Below, piece by piece: positions 8,625 through 17,881 of a stretch of DNA of 64,000 nucleotides (positions are counted from its first letter, which is position 1; each line of letters begins with the position of its first letter). Made by a program: the position numbers and the translations under genes. This DNA is from JBBATK01 sp044228685 (GTDB taxonomy: Bacteria > Bacteroidota > Ignavibacteria > Kapaibacteriales > NICIL-2). The stretch is from positions 1 through 64,000 of the forward strand of contig JBGAUL010000010.1 of the NCBI GenBank assembly GCA_044228685.1, in the 5' to 3' direction. The notes below the pieces were generated by a model that was not told where the DNA came from, did no database searches, and worked only from the letters and a program-made list of their open reading frames with translations.

Positions 8625-9215
8625 CTATTCAATGTACTCTGCTATATCACCTGAGCTTTTGAGGTGAATAAGGATTTGATCATCGACGAGCTGAGCCACG
8701 GCAGTTTTTGCGCGAGCCAGGTCGACGCTGTGGTGCCAAGCAAAATGCCAGATATCAATTGGCGCCAGACTGCACTCGAGCGCAAGGAGTTGTTCGACCG
8801 TGAGTTTCTGCTTAGCCAGGAATCGTTCTCGCACAGCTTCGATGAAATCTTTGGCGTTCTCGCCTTGCACTAAAGCGGGGACGAAAAAGTAATTCTCAAC
8901 TGACTCCAGGTCGCAAATAGGAAAGCCTCGTGAGGGATCCAGAAAAGCCGGTAGGAAAGCCAAGGAGACGACATAGGGCTGCTCGTCATCATGCGACCAT
9001 AAATCTGACCACACATCAACATCATGCTCCTTTAGCCACTCGAAGAAGTCTTGTTCGCGTTGTGGCAAAACCATGAGGTTTGTATGACCGTAGAGTCGCG
9101 TGATTTCTTTGGCACTCTCGGTTGTAAGCGAACTGAAAACTTCTTCAGGAAATACGATCGTTGCCTTTGGTTCTATGTTGAGCTCGCACCAGGCGAGTAC
9201 GTCGGTATCGGTCAT
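8625..9215 (-). CDS. Protein of unknown function
   Basis: I do not recognise this 196-residue protein. It is acidic, has no signal peptide or membrane segment and looks cytosolic. It is unusually rich in Trp and in acidic residues in its first half (VDVWSDLWSHDDEQ) and has a helical second half (about 115-180) with APIDIWHFAWHHSVDLARAK and a possible small helix-turn-helix-like C-terminal part. It is the last gene of a minus-strand series: 21 bp after the ABC ATPase, which in turn overlaps hrcA. Codon use and composition look like those of its neighbours. A stress-related role is possible from context only. Confidence 0.6.
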   Translation of the reverse strand: MTDTDVLAWCELNIEPKATIVFPEEVFSSLTTESAKEITRLYGHTNLMVLPQREQDFFEWLKEHDVDVWSDLWSHDDEQPYVVSLAFLPAFLDPSRGFPICDLESVENYFFVPALVQGENAKDFIEAVRERFLAKQKLTVEQLLALECSLAPIDIWHFAWHHSVDLARAKTAVAQLVDDQILIHLKSSGDIAEYIE

Positions 9216-9236
9216 TGTATCTAGGGAAAATCTGAA

Positions 9237-10316
9237 TTAGAGCCGATTCTCATCCACATCAAAGAAATACAAGCGATCGCTTCGCATTGCACATTTAACA
9301 TGTGCTCCATGCTCGAAGCTTGTATTGCTGTCGATGCGAACATTCTTTAACGTCTCAGCGCTACGGAATTGAAAAATAGTTTCGTGACCGACGAATTCAC
9401 AGCGCTCACATTGTACTGAAAAATCTCCGTCCTCGCTGACGATTCGAATATCCTCCGGTCGCACGCCAAGTGTTCGTACGGCATCGAGATTCTTCGGTAA
9501 GACCGTGGCGTGTCCGCTAAGGCGAATGCGCAATCCGGAGCCATCTTCTACGAAACACAAATCCTGAGTGCGGTCAATTTTACCTTGAAAAAAGTTCATT
9601 GCCGGACTACCCAAAAACGAAGCGACGAAGCGATTGGAAGGCTGAGAGTAGACTTCGTGGGGCGTGCCGATTTGCATAACGCGACCGTGATTGAGCACGA
9701 TGATACGATCGGCCATCGTCATTGCTTCAACGTGATCGTGCGTAACGTAGATCGCCGTACTTCCAACGCGACGCTGCAGAGCTATAAGCTCAGCTCGCAT
9801 GCTAATTCGCAGCGCAGCGTCAAGATTTGACAAAGGCTCATCGAAGAGAAAGACTCGCGGCTTGCGCGCAATGGCTCGTCCGAGAGCGACGCGTTGTCTC
9901 TGACCGCCACTAAGCTGCTTCGGCAGACGATCAATCAAACCGCCAATATTGAGCATTGCGGCGACTTCATTCACTCTCTTGCTGATCAGGTCTTTCGGCT
10001 CTTTGCGCACAACAAGAGGGAAGGCGATGTTCTCAAAGACGCTCATGTGAGGATAGAGAGCGTAGTTCTGGAAGACCATACCGACGTCGCGATTACGAGC
10101 CGGAACGTTGTTCATTCGCTCATCGTCGAAAAACAATTGTCCTGAGCTAATATCCTCAAGTCCGGCAATCATGCGTAGCAGCGAAGACTTACCGCAGCCG
10201 GACGGACCAACCAGCACGAGGAATTCTCCCGGTTGGATAGTGCATGATACATCATTTACTGCACTGACGGAAGAATCGTAGACTTTAGAAATAGAATCTA
10301 GCCGAACTGATGTCAT
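9237..10316 (-). CDS. ABC transporter ATP-binding subunit, MalK/UgpC/MsmX type (orphan)
   Basis: A 359-residue ABC ATPase with Walker A GPSGCGKSS (37-45), Q-loop at VFQNYALYPHMSV, signature LSGGQRQRV (from 135), Walker B LFDEPLSNLDA (D159, E160) and switch His193 (THDH). The C-terminal 120 residues form the MOP/TOBE-like domain found in carbohydrate and sn-glycerol-3-phosphate importers, including LGVRPEDI. No permease or binding-protein gene is adjacent, so it may serve several transporters like MsmX/UgpC; that is inference. Its ATG overlaps the hrcA stop by four bases (ATGA), tying its expression to the heat-shock repressor. Confidence 0.9.
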   Translation of the reverse strand: MTSVRLDSISKVYDSSVSAVNDVSCTIQPGEFLVLVGPSGCGKSSLLRMIAGLEDISSGQLFFDDERMNNVPARNRDVGMVFQNYALYPHMSVFENIAFPLVVRKEPKDLISKRVNEVAAMLNIGGLIDRLPKQLSGGQRQRVALGRAIARKPRVFLFDEPLSNLDAALRISMRAELIALQRRVGSTAIYVTHDHVEAMTMADRIIVLNHGRVMQIGTPHEVYSQPSNRFVASFLGSPAMNFFQGKIDRTQDLCFVEDGSGLRIRLSGHATVLPKNLDAVRTLGVRPEDIRIVSEDGDFSVQCERCEFVGHETIFQFRSAETLKNVRIDSNTSFEHGAHVKCAMRSDRLYFFDVDENRL

Positions 10317-11425
10317 GAGTGGCGTCCCTCATCCGAAGAACTCGTCATCATGTGCGCCACAGAGCCAACTAGCGAGACGAGTCTTGAGTAATTCATGCGC
10401 TTGGGTCCGATGAGTCCAACCGAATAGGTCGATCCTGCAATGCGATACTGAGCGCTCACAAAGGAGAAGTCGCGCAGAAGATCGTTCTGAATTTCAGAGC
10501 CAATCATCACCGTAACACCGTCGTGATCTTGATCCTGCTGCGTTCTCTCTAAAAGGTGCACAATGACATCTTCATTTTCGATCAGTTCCACAACACCGCG
10601 AAGTCGATCCGGATTATCAAACTCCGGTTGTTGTACGAGGTTCTGTGCGCCGGCTATGTGCAATCGCTCGGAGCTTCCAACAAACAGTTTGTCCATGGAG
10701 TCGATGAAGAGTCGCATCACAGGATGCGAACTGTGATCTACCATTATCGCCGGAATGTTATCTCTTACGTCGCGCAGACTTCGTCCGCTGATGCGTTCGT
10801 TGATCATACGCGAGAGTTCCTCGAGCGCCGATGAAGGCACTATACTGTCAGCTTCGACAGTAAGGGTGCGTACAACGTCAGAATCGAAGGACATAACAAT
10901 CAACAATCGTGTTGAAGACAATGGCAATAGGTCAACGCGTCGAACAATTAGATCTGTCACAGTTGGAAGCTGAACCACACCCAGTAACTGCGATATCACA
11001 CCCAGCAGTTTCGATGCGTCGCGATAGAGTGACTCAGATGGCGAGCGGTTGAGATTCTCACGAATAGAGATTTCTTCTTGCCGCGACAATGCATCGACCA
11101 TCATGAGTTGATCGACGTAGGTGCGATATCCTTTGTCGGTTGGAATTCGTCCTGCAGATGTATGCGGATGGGTGATATAACCCAGTTCTTCAAGCTCGGA
11201 CATCACGTTGCGAACGGTAGCCGACGATACCTTGAGCTCCGACTCAATATTCTTCAACAAGGCGTTTGATCCAACAGGATTGGCTGAGAGCACGTAGGAT
11301 TGAATGATCGCACGGAGAATAATCTGCGCGCGCTCATTCAATTCCTGAGGATGCAGAGCAACTCGGGAGAGTCCGCCGTCTGTCGGACCTTGCGAAGAAA
11401 TACGCGTTCTGCTGTGCTTGTTCAT
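10313..11425 (-). CDS. hrcA: Heat-inducible transcription repressor HrcA
   Basis: HrcA represses groE/dnaK-type operons by binding CIRCE elements and is kept active by GroEL. The 370-residue protein has a 25-residue Ser/Thr-rich N-terminal extension and then the winged-helix domain (LNERAQIILRAIIQSYV; SSATVRNVMSELEELGYITHPHTSAGRIPTDKGYRTYV), which is diagnostic, followed by the inserted and GAF-like domains and a C-terminal MNYSRLVSLV segment. Unlike most genomes, it is not followed by grpE-dnaK-dnaJ but by an ABC ATPase with overlapping codons. I saw no CIRCE inverted repeat in the 55 bp between it and the upstream gene, so autoregulation through CIRCE is not supported here. Confidence 0.95.
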   Translation of the reverse strand: MNKHSRTRISSQGPTDGGLSRVALHPQELNERAQIILRAIIQSYVLSANPVGSNALLKNIESELKVSSATVRNVMSELEELGYITHPHTSAGRIPTDKGYRTYVDQLMMVDALSRQEEISIRENLNRSPSESLYRDASKLLGVISQLLGVVQLPTVTDLIVRRVDLLPLSSTRLLIVMSFDSDVVRTLTVEADSIVPSSALEELSRMINERISGRSLRDVRDNIPAIMVDHSSHPVMRLFIDSMDKLFVGSSERLHIAGAQNLVQQPEFDNPDRLRGVVELIENEDVIVHLLERTQQDQDHDGVTVMIGSEIQNDLLRDFSFVSAQYRIAGSTYSVGLIGPKRMNYSRLVSLVGSVAHMMTSSSDEGRHS

Positions 11426-11480
11426 AGTTCAAACTGTCGAGTCGATCGAGTGTGATGGTGAATGATTCAACAACTCAGAA

Positions 11481-14063
11481 TTACAGAACAGTTGCAAAGA
11501 AATACTTCAAATAGGGGAAGAAGGAATAGCTGGAATTGTACACAATTCCAATACTCACAACGACTCCTCCGATGGCGATGATTGCTGCCGAGTACACGGG
11601 TATAGGATTAACATCAAAGACAACTGAGGTAGCTCGGAGTATTCTAAAGAGTATCCACATCTTCACGGCAGCAGCAATACTAATCCAGAGCAGAACTGAG
11701 CTGAAATCCAGAGCTCTAAACAAGACTGTTGCAAAAGGCAGAAAGAGGATAACCGGTACAGCTGACCAAACGGTGATGATGTAGGTGTCGCTGAAGAAAA
11801 TTCTTCCACGAACAAAAACCGACACCAAGCGCAAGAGCAGTGCACACAGCGTCAGGGCGATCATGCTCAAAGCGCTGAAGACGATGATGCAGATATCCGG
11901 ACTCCATGCAATACGACTAATAATACTCTTCAAGCCTTCCTGCGGAAACACAAGCATGAGCAAGTACTCCGCCTCAGTGCTCATACGCGCGTGATAAAGC
12001 AGCGTCGTGAACATGATGCCAATGGTGCAGGAAATGATTGCAGCAAGTGTAACTGTTTGAGCGCGTGAAAGAATACGTTGATCGCGTATGTCAGCGTAAA
12101 AGTTGTAGGGATGGATCAATGAGCGCAATACATACTCGCGGAAACGACGTGAGCGATTGACCATGAATGCCATGATGAGCATCAACAGGATACCGCCAAT
12201 GATGAATATGCCTGGATTGGTCTCACTATAAGTACCCGCTTGGAGCGTAGGATCCTTCTCTTCGTTCAGCCATGCTTTGTACATAGCAAATGCAGTGCGA
12301 GGATCACGATTGAGATTCGTTAAACCGCAGTAGCACACATAGTCGCCCGACGTATTGGTTAACATCGTCGAGTGATTCAACTGAAAATCTGTCAAAGACC
12401 ACACCAAGCTACCACCGGCCTGCGCAGCACGAAGCGCGCGGAAGCAGGTGAGAATATATCGGGCTTGGGCCTCTTCTGAAATTGGGTCGGCGTAGCCATT
12501 GCGGTTATCGGGCTGCAGTGGTTTACCGAAGCACAGTGCAAAGGGTTTATTAGCTTCTTTGGCAAGACGTGAGAGTTCGCTTTGCAGAGCATCTTGAGAT
12601 TCACTGAATCGGTCTTCAGCAAACAGCATGACGTCGATCTTGTCGCCGATGATGTTCTTCGCACGGAAACGAACGAGTTGGGATACCGGACGTGAGCTCG
12701 CATTGTGAAATGTTTCGCTCATGCTTTTGAGGTATTCTACTGTGCTCTGTTTGTCCTGTTGTAAACCGCTGGCAATGTTCCAAAGAGCAAGTGCCGGACA
12801 GCGTTCATAGGCCGAGATCATTCGCTCCGCAACGTTCTGAAAACGAGCACGCACCTCATCAGTGCCAAGCACGGATCCGGGCAAATCGTAGGCAGGCATG
12901 TCAGCGATGATCATGATGCCATTGCGAGAGCAGAGATAGGCCAAATAGGGGTGTGGTGCGTGGAACAGCGTATGAATGCAGTTCACGCCAAGTGTTTTCA
13001 GGAGCTGGATGTCACGTTCAAATTGTCCTGCGCTTACCGTCGCCCCAATGTCGTTGACTTCTTCAACATAATCAACGGACTTAACGAACAGAGGCTTATG
13101 ATTCAGACTCAACAGCGATTGCGCAGCAATGTTTCCTTCTTCTACCGTTACAATTCCGAGAGGAAAAGTGTAATCGTCGATGACTTGCGATCCGCTTGAG
13201 ACGCGGATGATGCAGTTGTACAACGACGGAATTTGCGGAGTCCAGAGTTCAGGATTCGTCACGTGCATATCGAAGCGAATATCAATCACTCGATCACGCG
13301 CAATACGAACCTGCTGGGTTGAACTAGTAACAAGACTGTTGTCGCTTGGTGAATGGAGTTCAGCTGTCAAACTCAGATTCGCTCCATTAGCAAGAGCTTT
13401 CTGCATACTATCAACGACCATCTTCTCGATGTTGCCACTTTGGAGAACTGTGCTGGCAATGACGTGAGCGCCATCGTTTTGCAGTTCAACTTTGGTACGA
13501 ACATCGCCGATAGAAACAGGCGGCGTGCCAACAAGCAAGACCTCGCGTACAACGCCGGTGTAATAGCGTTGACCGAAGAGTTGTTGTTTGCGGCAACGCA
13601 AGGCGTTATCGGATGCAGGGAAGATGACGAATTGAACTGTGTTTGTACCTGCCTTGAGTACTCGTTCAGGAATGCGAGCCATGAAGGGAACCATGCCGCC
13701 AAAGAACTTGCCGACATATTGATCATTGATGGTGATCTCAGCACCGTCAGCTAGTCCGAGGAAATAGAGATTCCATACATAACGACCGACCATACCCGGA
13801 TCCAGGTTCAATTGGCGACGGTAGGTAATGCGTCCCGTGTAAGTCTCGCTTCGCGGAAGTGTAACCACTTTCCACTCTGAGCCATCTGTGGAACGTTCCC
13901 ACTCGCCGGCAAGCGACGTGATGTGTCGGGTCGAGGACGGCAGCAAGGTATGCAGCTGTTCCTGACTCAGCGGAGTATAATCAACGGCCGAAGCATTGAC
14001 TGCTCCAAGCCACAAAAAACAAAGGCAAATGCACGCTAGTAGGCGGCGGAAGTGTACGGACAT
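11481..14063 (-). CDS. GH2-fold protein lacking catalytic residues, fused to a polytopic membrane domain
   Basis: Start chosen at 14063, which gives the signal peptide MSVHFRRLLACICLCFLWLGAV. Residues about 45-185 resemble the glycoside hydrolase family 2 N-terminal sugar-binding jellyroll, 190-305 the Ig-like domain, and 315-600 the TIM barrel (KPLFVKSVDYVEE; IQLLKTLGVNCIHTLF; PALALWNIASGL). In active GH2 enzymes the acid/base is the Glu of a 'NE' pair; here N429 is followed by I430. The nucleophile Glu of the 'L-E-[FY]-G' type motif aligns with Cys511 in ALCFGKP. Both key residues therefore seem lost. The last 250 residues (from about 615) carry five to six hydrophobic helices with Yip1-like character. 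A binding or sensory role at the inner membrane, with the GH2 fold outside, is inference. It lies 55 bp upstream of hrcA on the same strand. Confidence 0.75.
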   Translation of the reverse strand: MSVHFRRLLACICLCFLWLGAVNASAVDYTPLSQEQLHTLLPSSTRHITSLAGEWERSTDGSEWKVVTLPRSETYTGRITYRRQLNLDPGMVGRYVWNLYFLGLADGAEITINDQYVGKFFGGMVPFMARIPERVLKAGTNTVQFVIFPASDNALRCRKQQLFGQRYYTGVVREVLLVGTPPVSIGDVRTKVELQNDGAHVIASTVLQSGNIEKMVVDSMQKALANGANLSLTAELHSPSDNSLVTSSTQQVRIARDRVIDIRFDMHVTNPELWTPQIPSLYNCIIRVSSGSQVIDDYTFPLGIVTVEEGNIAAQSLLSLNHKPLFVKSVDYVEEVNDIGATVSAGQFERDIQLLKTLGVNCIHTLFHAPHPYLAYLCSRNGIMIIADMPAYDLPGSVLGTDEVRARFQNVAERMISAYERCPALALWNIASGLQQDKQSTVEYLKSMSETFHNASSRPVSQLVRFRAKNIIGDKIDVMLFAEDRFSESQDALQSELSRLAKEANKPFALCFGKPLQPDNRNGYADPISEEAQARYILTCFRALRAAQAGGSLVWSLTDFQLNHSTMLTNTSGDYVCYCGLTNLNRDPRTAFAMYKAWLNEEKDPTLQAGTYSETNPGIFIIGGILLMLIMAFMVNRSRRFREYVLRSLIHPYNFYADIRDQRILSRAQTVTLAAIISCTIGIMFTTLLYHARMSTEAEYLLMLVFPQEGLKSIISRIAWSPDICIIVFSALSMIALTLCALLLRLVSVFVRGRIFFSDTYIITVWSAVPVILFLPFATVLFRALDFSSVLLWISIAAAVKMWILFRILRATSVVFDVNPIPVYSAAIIAIGGVVVSIGIVYNSSYSFFPYLKYFFATVL

Positions 14064-14226
14064 GAGAAGGTTCAGAGAATGCACAATCCGAAGCAGCGCA
14101 AAGATACTCCCCAAAGGACTTTGCGCCACGTCTCAATACTCACTCCGAGGGGTCAAATTCAGGACTTTCTACAGCCAAGCATCTTGTCCAAGTGCATTTT
14201 ATTACGTATTTAGGTTCATACATCAA

Positions 14227-17100
14227 ATGAATGCCATGAAGCACAGCCTCATTCTCCTCAGTTTTCTCTACTTTTTCACCTTTTCTACCTCTACCAAGGC
14301 TGATGAAGAGCCTTCGTCGATGCGCCGCCTGATGCAGGCATCACGTCCGGCAGTCGAAACGCAGATGACCATCCCAATGGAGCGAATTTTTCCATCGATT
14401 CTGCTCAGCGCACAGCCTTCGCCTTTCGAGAATGTGAATCTCATCAGCGAGGAAAACGATGCGTCTCCCATGCAAAATGAATCGTCGATCGCAGCCAATC
14501 CGCTGAATCCGCAAGTACTGATTGCCTCTGCCGTGGATTACCGCGACGGACAATCGGCTTGGGTCTATGTTTCAACCGACGGCGGATATCACTGGAAGAA
14601 CATCGATTTAGGCAAGCCAAGCGGCATGAACTTCATTGTTGGAAATGATCCGAGTGTGGCGTGGGATGCCGAGGGACGTGGTTATTTGGTTTATGGGGGA
14701 TTTGACGCTAAACGCACGAGTGGGGAGAATGGAGTCTTTATGTCGGTGACTACTGATAACGGGCTTACATGGACGAAGCACATGCCGGTCATTTTACACC
14801 GGGGAACAATGACCAAGGACAGCGCATTCGAAGACAAGTATTACATCAACGTCGATAACAGCGCAAGCTCACCCTACAAAGGCAGACTCTACATTCCTTG
14901 GAAGCGCGTGTATGATAAAGACTCTTCAACGCAAATCGTAATTACGCATTCGGCAGACCACGGTGCTACGTGGACCACACCTGTACGCGTCAGCACAGTG
15001 TTGACGGGTAAGTCTCTTGACACCACTTTCGGTCAGAGCTTTCCGATATGCGCCACTGGTCCTAAAGGCGAAGTATATGTAGCGTGGAATTACGGTCCGC
15101 AGCACGCAATTGGCTTCAATAGTTCAGCCGACGGTGGTCAGACCTGGGGCAGTCCTCGCAATGTCATCTCCTACCAGTGGCTCGGCGTTGCAATGAACAT
15201 GGGCTCGCAATACAATCACACGCTCAAAGGCGGTACAAGAGTCGAAAGCTATCCCTCTTTGGTTTGTGATACAACTCAATCGCCTCGACGTGGCTGGCTG
15301 TATTTGAGTTGGGCAGCAGACCGCACGCCAAATGTCTATTTCGCACGTTCCACCGACGGTGGTAGCTCATGGAGCACACCTGTTGTTGTGCATCGCGATA
15401 CTACGAACGACCAGTACTGGCAGTGGATGGCAATTGACGGGACAACAGGCGACTTGGCAATCATGTATTTAGATAGTCGTGATGATAAGAACAATCAGTT
15501 GTCGCGTTGCTATGTCAGTCTCTCACGCGATGGCGGTACGACCTGGATCGATCGTCCGGTCGATGACGTCGGATTCGACATTCGTCGTAATCCATTCGGC
15601 GGCGGAAATATCTCAGGCGTGTTTGCCGGAGACTACAGCGGTTGCGCGTTTATCGCCGGAAAGATTTTTCCATCGCATGTGGATATGAGAAACACCTATC
15701 CAAATGTGGGAGACAACGATGTGTACTCGGCGGTTATCAATATCAATGCTCCAAACCCTGACGAGAATTTTACTGCGAAGACACTGGTTAGTTTTCCTGA
15801 TCAAATCTCACTAGACTGGACAATACCAACGCACCGAACATTCGGTGAGACTCTATCGAGTTCAGATTTCAAACATCGTTTATACAGAGACAACGTTCTT
15901 GTTCGTGAGTTGCCTGGTCCAACGACGCATTACGTCGATACAGTCGCTGCCTTTAGCAGTCACACCTATCGCATCCTCGTGGTTGCGCAACCTTCCAACG
16001 ATTCTTCAGCTGCCCGGACAGTTGTTGGATATGCAGGTGGAGCAGCGCAACCACGCGCAGCAATACTGCTTTCTGCGCACAATGACAGCACAGCCTGCGG
16101 TATTCGTGTGCTCACTCCTGCACTTCGTGCTGATTCGGTCACACCTCTTGTCAACATTGCCGGATTGCGCATCTATCGCGATTCGATTTTCGTCAAAGAA
16201 GAGAAGCTGAGCGTCGGAGATACTGCGAAGAGTATGAGCTTTTCAATGCCTCAGTCGGAGCCCGGTTACTATCGCATCGCCGTCAGCGTTGTCGATGCTC
16301 TTGGTCATGAAAGCGCCAGATCAGCAGATACTACTTTGTACATCGGCCCGCTCACAGCTGGCGCTGCTGACAACTTCGATCAATCTCGCTTAGCTCGTTA
16401 TTTAGTTGGCGGTGACTGGCAACTGACTGATGAGTTTGCGGATTCTCAGCCGAATTGTATTACAGAATCCAAGCGATCACAATATCCATCCTTAGCTCGC
16501 GATACGATTGTCTTTTTTCCAATGCGAGTTGCTCGTGACGGAGGCTTGTACATTACTTTTAAGCACGCAGCAATTGTTGACAAAACTGATACTGCAATCG
16601 TTGAGGTTGGTGTGCTGGGCTTTGATGGAAGAGACTCAATCTGGACTCAACTTGCAGCATACAACAGAACGAATTTTGATGAATGGCAGAACGCGGTCTT
16701 GAATGCAGCGGACTGGAAGTCAGAACTGCTTCATTACGTTTGCTCACGTGGCACCGTGCTCAAGCTTCGTCTTCGTTTCAAAGCAAACATCGGTGTGAAT
16801 GCTGACGGTTGGTACGTTGATGATTTGCGATTTGGTGACCAAGTTGATGCGGTTGAAGGACAGGATGAAGGTTATGAGATTGCAGTCTATCCTAATCCTG
16901 CGACAAGTCACATCAAGGTCGCTAGCGCACAGCCTTCGGTACTTCGCGTCCTCAATGTTTTGGGTACCGAACTTATGCGTTTGGAACTTAGCGATGAGAC
17001 ATCCGATCTCGATGTTTCTCAATTGCCGTCCGGATCCTACGTGCTTGATTTTGAGCAGCAGGGAAAACGAAAGATGAAAGTCGTGCGGATAGTCCACTAA
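14227..17100 (+). CDS. Secreted sialidase-fold (Asp-box) protein with T9SS C-terminal sorting domain
   Basis: From ATG 14227 (or 14236) the protein is 957 residues with signal peptide MNAMKHSLILLSFLYFFTFS. Residues about 80-520 hold a six-bladed-propeller-like region with six Asp boxes (S/T-x-D-x-G-x-T/S-W) at about 116, 175, 242, 300, 375 and 433, then GDYSGCAF, common in Bacteroidota exo-sialidase-like proteins. Two fibronectin-III-like segments follow (about 530-700), then a jellyroll-like region, and a type-A T9SS tail (VYPNPATSHIKV ... LPSGSYVLDFEQQGKRKMK) ending RIVH. The FRIP motif and catalytic Tyr/Glu pair of true sialidases are not evident, so enzymatic activity is unproven. It is divergent from the GH2-like gene with 163 bp between starts. 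Confidence 0.8.
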   Translation: MNAMKHSLILLSFLYFFTFSTSTKADEEPSSMRRLMQASRPAVETQMTIPMERIFPSILLSAQPSPFENVNLISEENDASPMQNESSIAANPLNPQVLIASAVDYRDGQSAWVYVSTDGGYHWKNIDLGKPSGMNFIVGNDPSVAWDAEGRGYLVYGGFDAKRTSGENGVFMSVTTDNGLTWTKHMPVILHRGTMTKDSAFEDKYYINVDNSASSPYKGRLYIPWKRVYDKDSSTQIVITHSADHGATWTTPVRVSTVLTGKSLDTTFGQSFPICATGPKGEVYVAWNYGPQHAIGFNSSADGGQTWGSPRNVISYQWLGVAMNMGSQYNHTLKGGTRVESYPSLVCDTTQSPRRGWLYLSWAADRTPNVYFARSTDGGSSWSTPVVVHRDTTNDQYWQWMAIDGTTGDLAIMYLDSRDDKNNQLSRCYVSLSRDGGTTWIDRPVDDVGFDIRRNPFGGGNISGVFAGDYSGCAFIAGKIFPSHVDMRNTYPNVGDNDVYSAVININAPNPDENFTAKTLVSFPDQISLDWTIPTHRTFGETLSSSDFKHRLYRDNVLVRELPGPTTHYVDTVAAFSSHTYRILVVAQPSNDSSAARTVVGYAGGAAQPRAAILLSAHNDSTACGIRVLTPALRADSVTPLVNIAGLRIYRDSIFVKEEKLSVGDTAKSMSFSMPQSEPGYYRIAVSVVDALGHESARSADTTLYIGPLTAGAADNFDQSRLARYLVGGDWQLTDEFADSQPNCITESKRSQYPSLARDTIVFFPMRVARDGGLYITFKHAAIVDKTDTAIVEVGVLGFDGRDSIWTQLAAYNRTNFDEWQNAVLNAADWKSELLHYVCSRGTVLKLRLRFKANIGVNADGWYVDDLRFGDQVDAVEGQDEGYEIAVYPNPATSHIKVASAQPSVLRVLNVLGTELMRLELSDETSDLDVSQLPSGSYVLDFEQQGKRKMKVVRIVH

Positions 17101-17122
17101 GTCGTCGCAACTTTAAAAAGTA

Positions 17123-17152
17123 AAAGGGCCGTCATGTTGATGACGGCCCTTT
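17123..17152. terminator. Strong bidirectional intrinsic terminator
   Basis: A perfect 13-bp stem (AAAGGGCCGTCAT with ATGACGGCCCTTT) with the loop GTTG sits between the stop of the sialidase-fold gene (17100) and that of the convergent Gly/Ser/Arg-rich gene (17167). T-rich flanks occur in both directions. Confidence 0.9.
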
Positions 17153-17166
17153 CTTTTGATTTTCTC

Positions 17167-17880
17167 TTAGTTAAACGAGGATTGCGTTAAGTCACCTTCG
17201 AAGGCGGCTCGACGTCGACGACGATTTCGAACCACGACAACAATCACGAAGACAACCACAGCACCCATCATCACCACAAAAAAGAGTTTAGCGAATGAAA
17301 AGGTTGGGGGATAGTATTCAACGATACCGTCCTCACGAACGACGTACGGCGGCGGTGAATAGTAGAACGCCGGATGAAATGGTGTGTACCAAAACCAGCT
17401 CATTCTACCCATTGCGTAACCGGTCATGATACCATCAGCATAACCACCATAGTGATTGAAAACATAATTGCGTGAAACTCCATCAGAACCTGTGTATGGT
17501 GCTGCTTCTTGGCGACGTGGTACACCGTAGTTACGCGTGTATTCTTGCGCTGAACCCATTTGGGTACCACGTGAAATACCGGAGCTACGACTTCCACCGA
17601 ACGACGGTGACTGGCCTTGTCGTTGCAAGGGAGCTGAAGGAGATGGTCGTGCTGAAGGTGCCGGTGCAGAATAACTCCGTGAGTTTCCACGTGAACCACC
17701 GAATGATCCACCGCCTCGAGAACCTCCAAACGATCCGCCTCCGCGTGAGCTACTACCTCGAGAACCTCCAAACGAACTACCACGGGCATCAAGCTCAATG
17801 CCAATGATTAGAAAGACAAAGGCAAGGAGCAACAATGCTCCAATAGTGCTGCGAAATTTTTGTTTTGTGTTGCGATGCAT
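17167..17880 (-). CDS. Membrane protein with Gly/Ser/Arg-rich repeats, unknown function
   Basis: I do not recognise a family. With ATG 17880, which lies one base after the preceding gene's stop, the protein is 237 residues: an N-terminal hydrophobic segment (about 13-32), a low-complexity stretch (35-110) with 'SFGGSRG' type repeats rich in Gly, Ser and Arg, an aromatic region rich in Tyr, Pro and Phe (150-190, MSWFWYTPFHPAFYYSPPP), and a second transmembrane helix (about 197-217) ahead of an RNRRRRRAAF basic cluster. The low-complexity region would lie outside the membrane if the first helix is an uncleaved anchor. It is evidently cotranscribed with the next upstream gene. Confidence 0.65.
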   Translation of the reverse strand: MHRNTKQKFRSTIGALLLLAFVFLIIGIELDARGSSFGGSRGSSSRGGGSFGGSRGGGSFGGSRGNSRSYSAPAPSARPSPSAPLQRQGQSPSFGGSRSSGISRGTQMGSAQEYTRNYGVPRRQEAAPYTGSDGVSRNYVFNHYGGYADGIMTGYAMGRMSWFWYTPFHPAFYYSPPPYVVREDGIVEYYPPTFSFAKLFFVVMMGAVVVFVIVVVVRNRRRRRAAFEGDLTQSSFN

Positions 17881-17881
17881 A

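Noticed and set aside
11426..11480. Possible CIRCE operator before hrcA
   Set aside because: Short GAGT-type repeats are present, but they do not match the TTAGCACTC-N9-GAGTGCTAA inverted repeat.
11481..14063. Active beta-galactosidase or beta-glucuronidase
   Set aside because: Both expected catalytic Glu residues appear replaced (Ile430, Cys511), so an enzyme name is not justified.
13996..14226. N-terminal extension of the sialidase-fold gene
   Set aside because: It would place about 77 basic residues before the signal peptide and overlaps the GH2-like gene's coding start.
14227..17100. Bona fide neuraminidase
   Set aside because: Asp boxes occur in many propeller proteins; the FRIP arginine motif and the catalytic Tyr/Glu pair were not seen.
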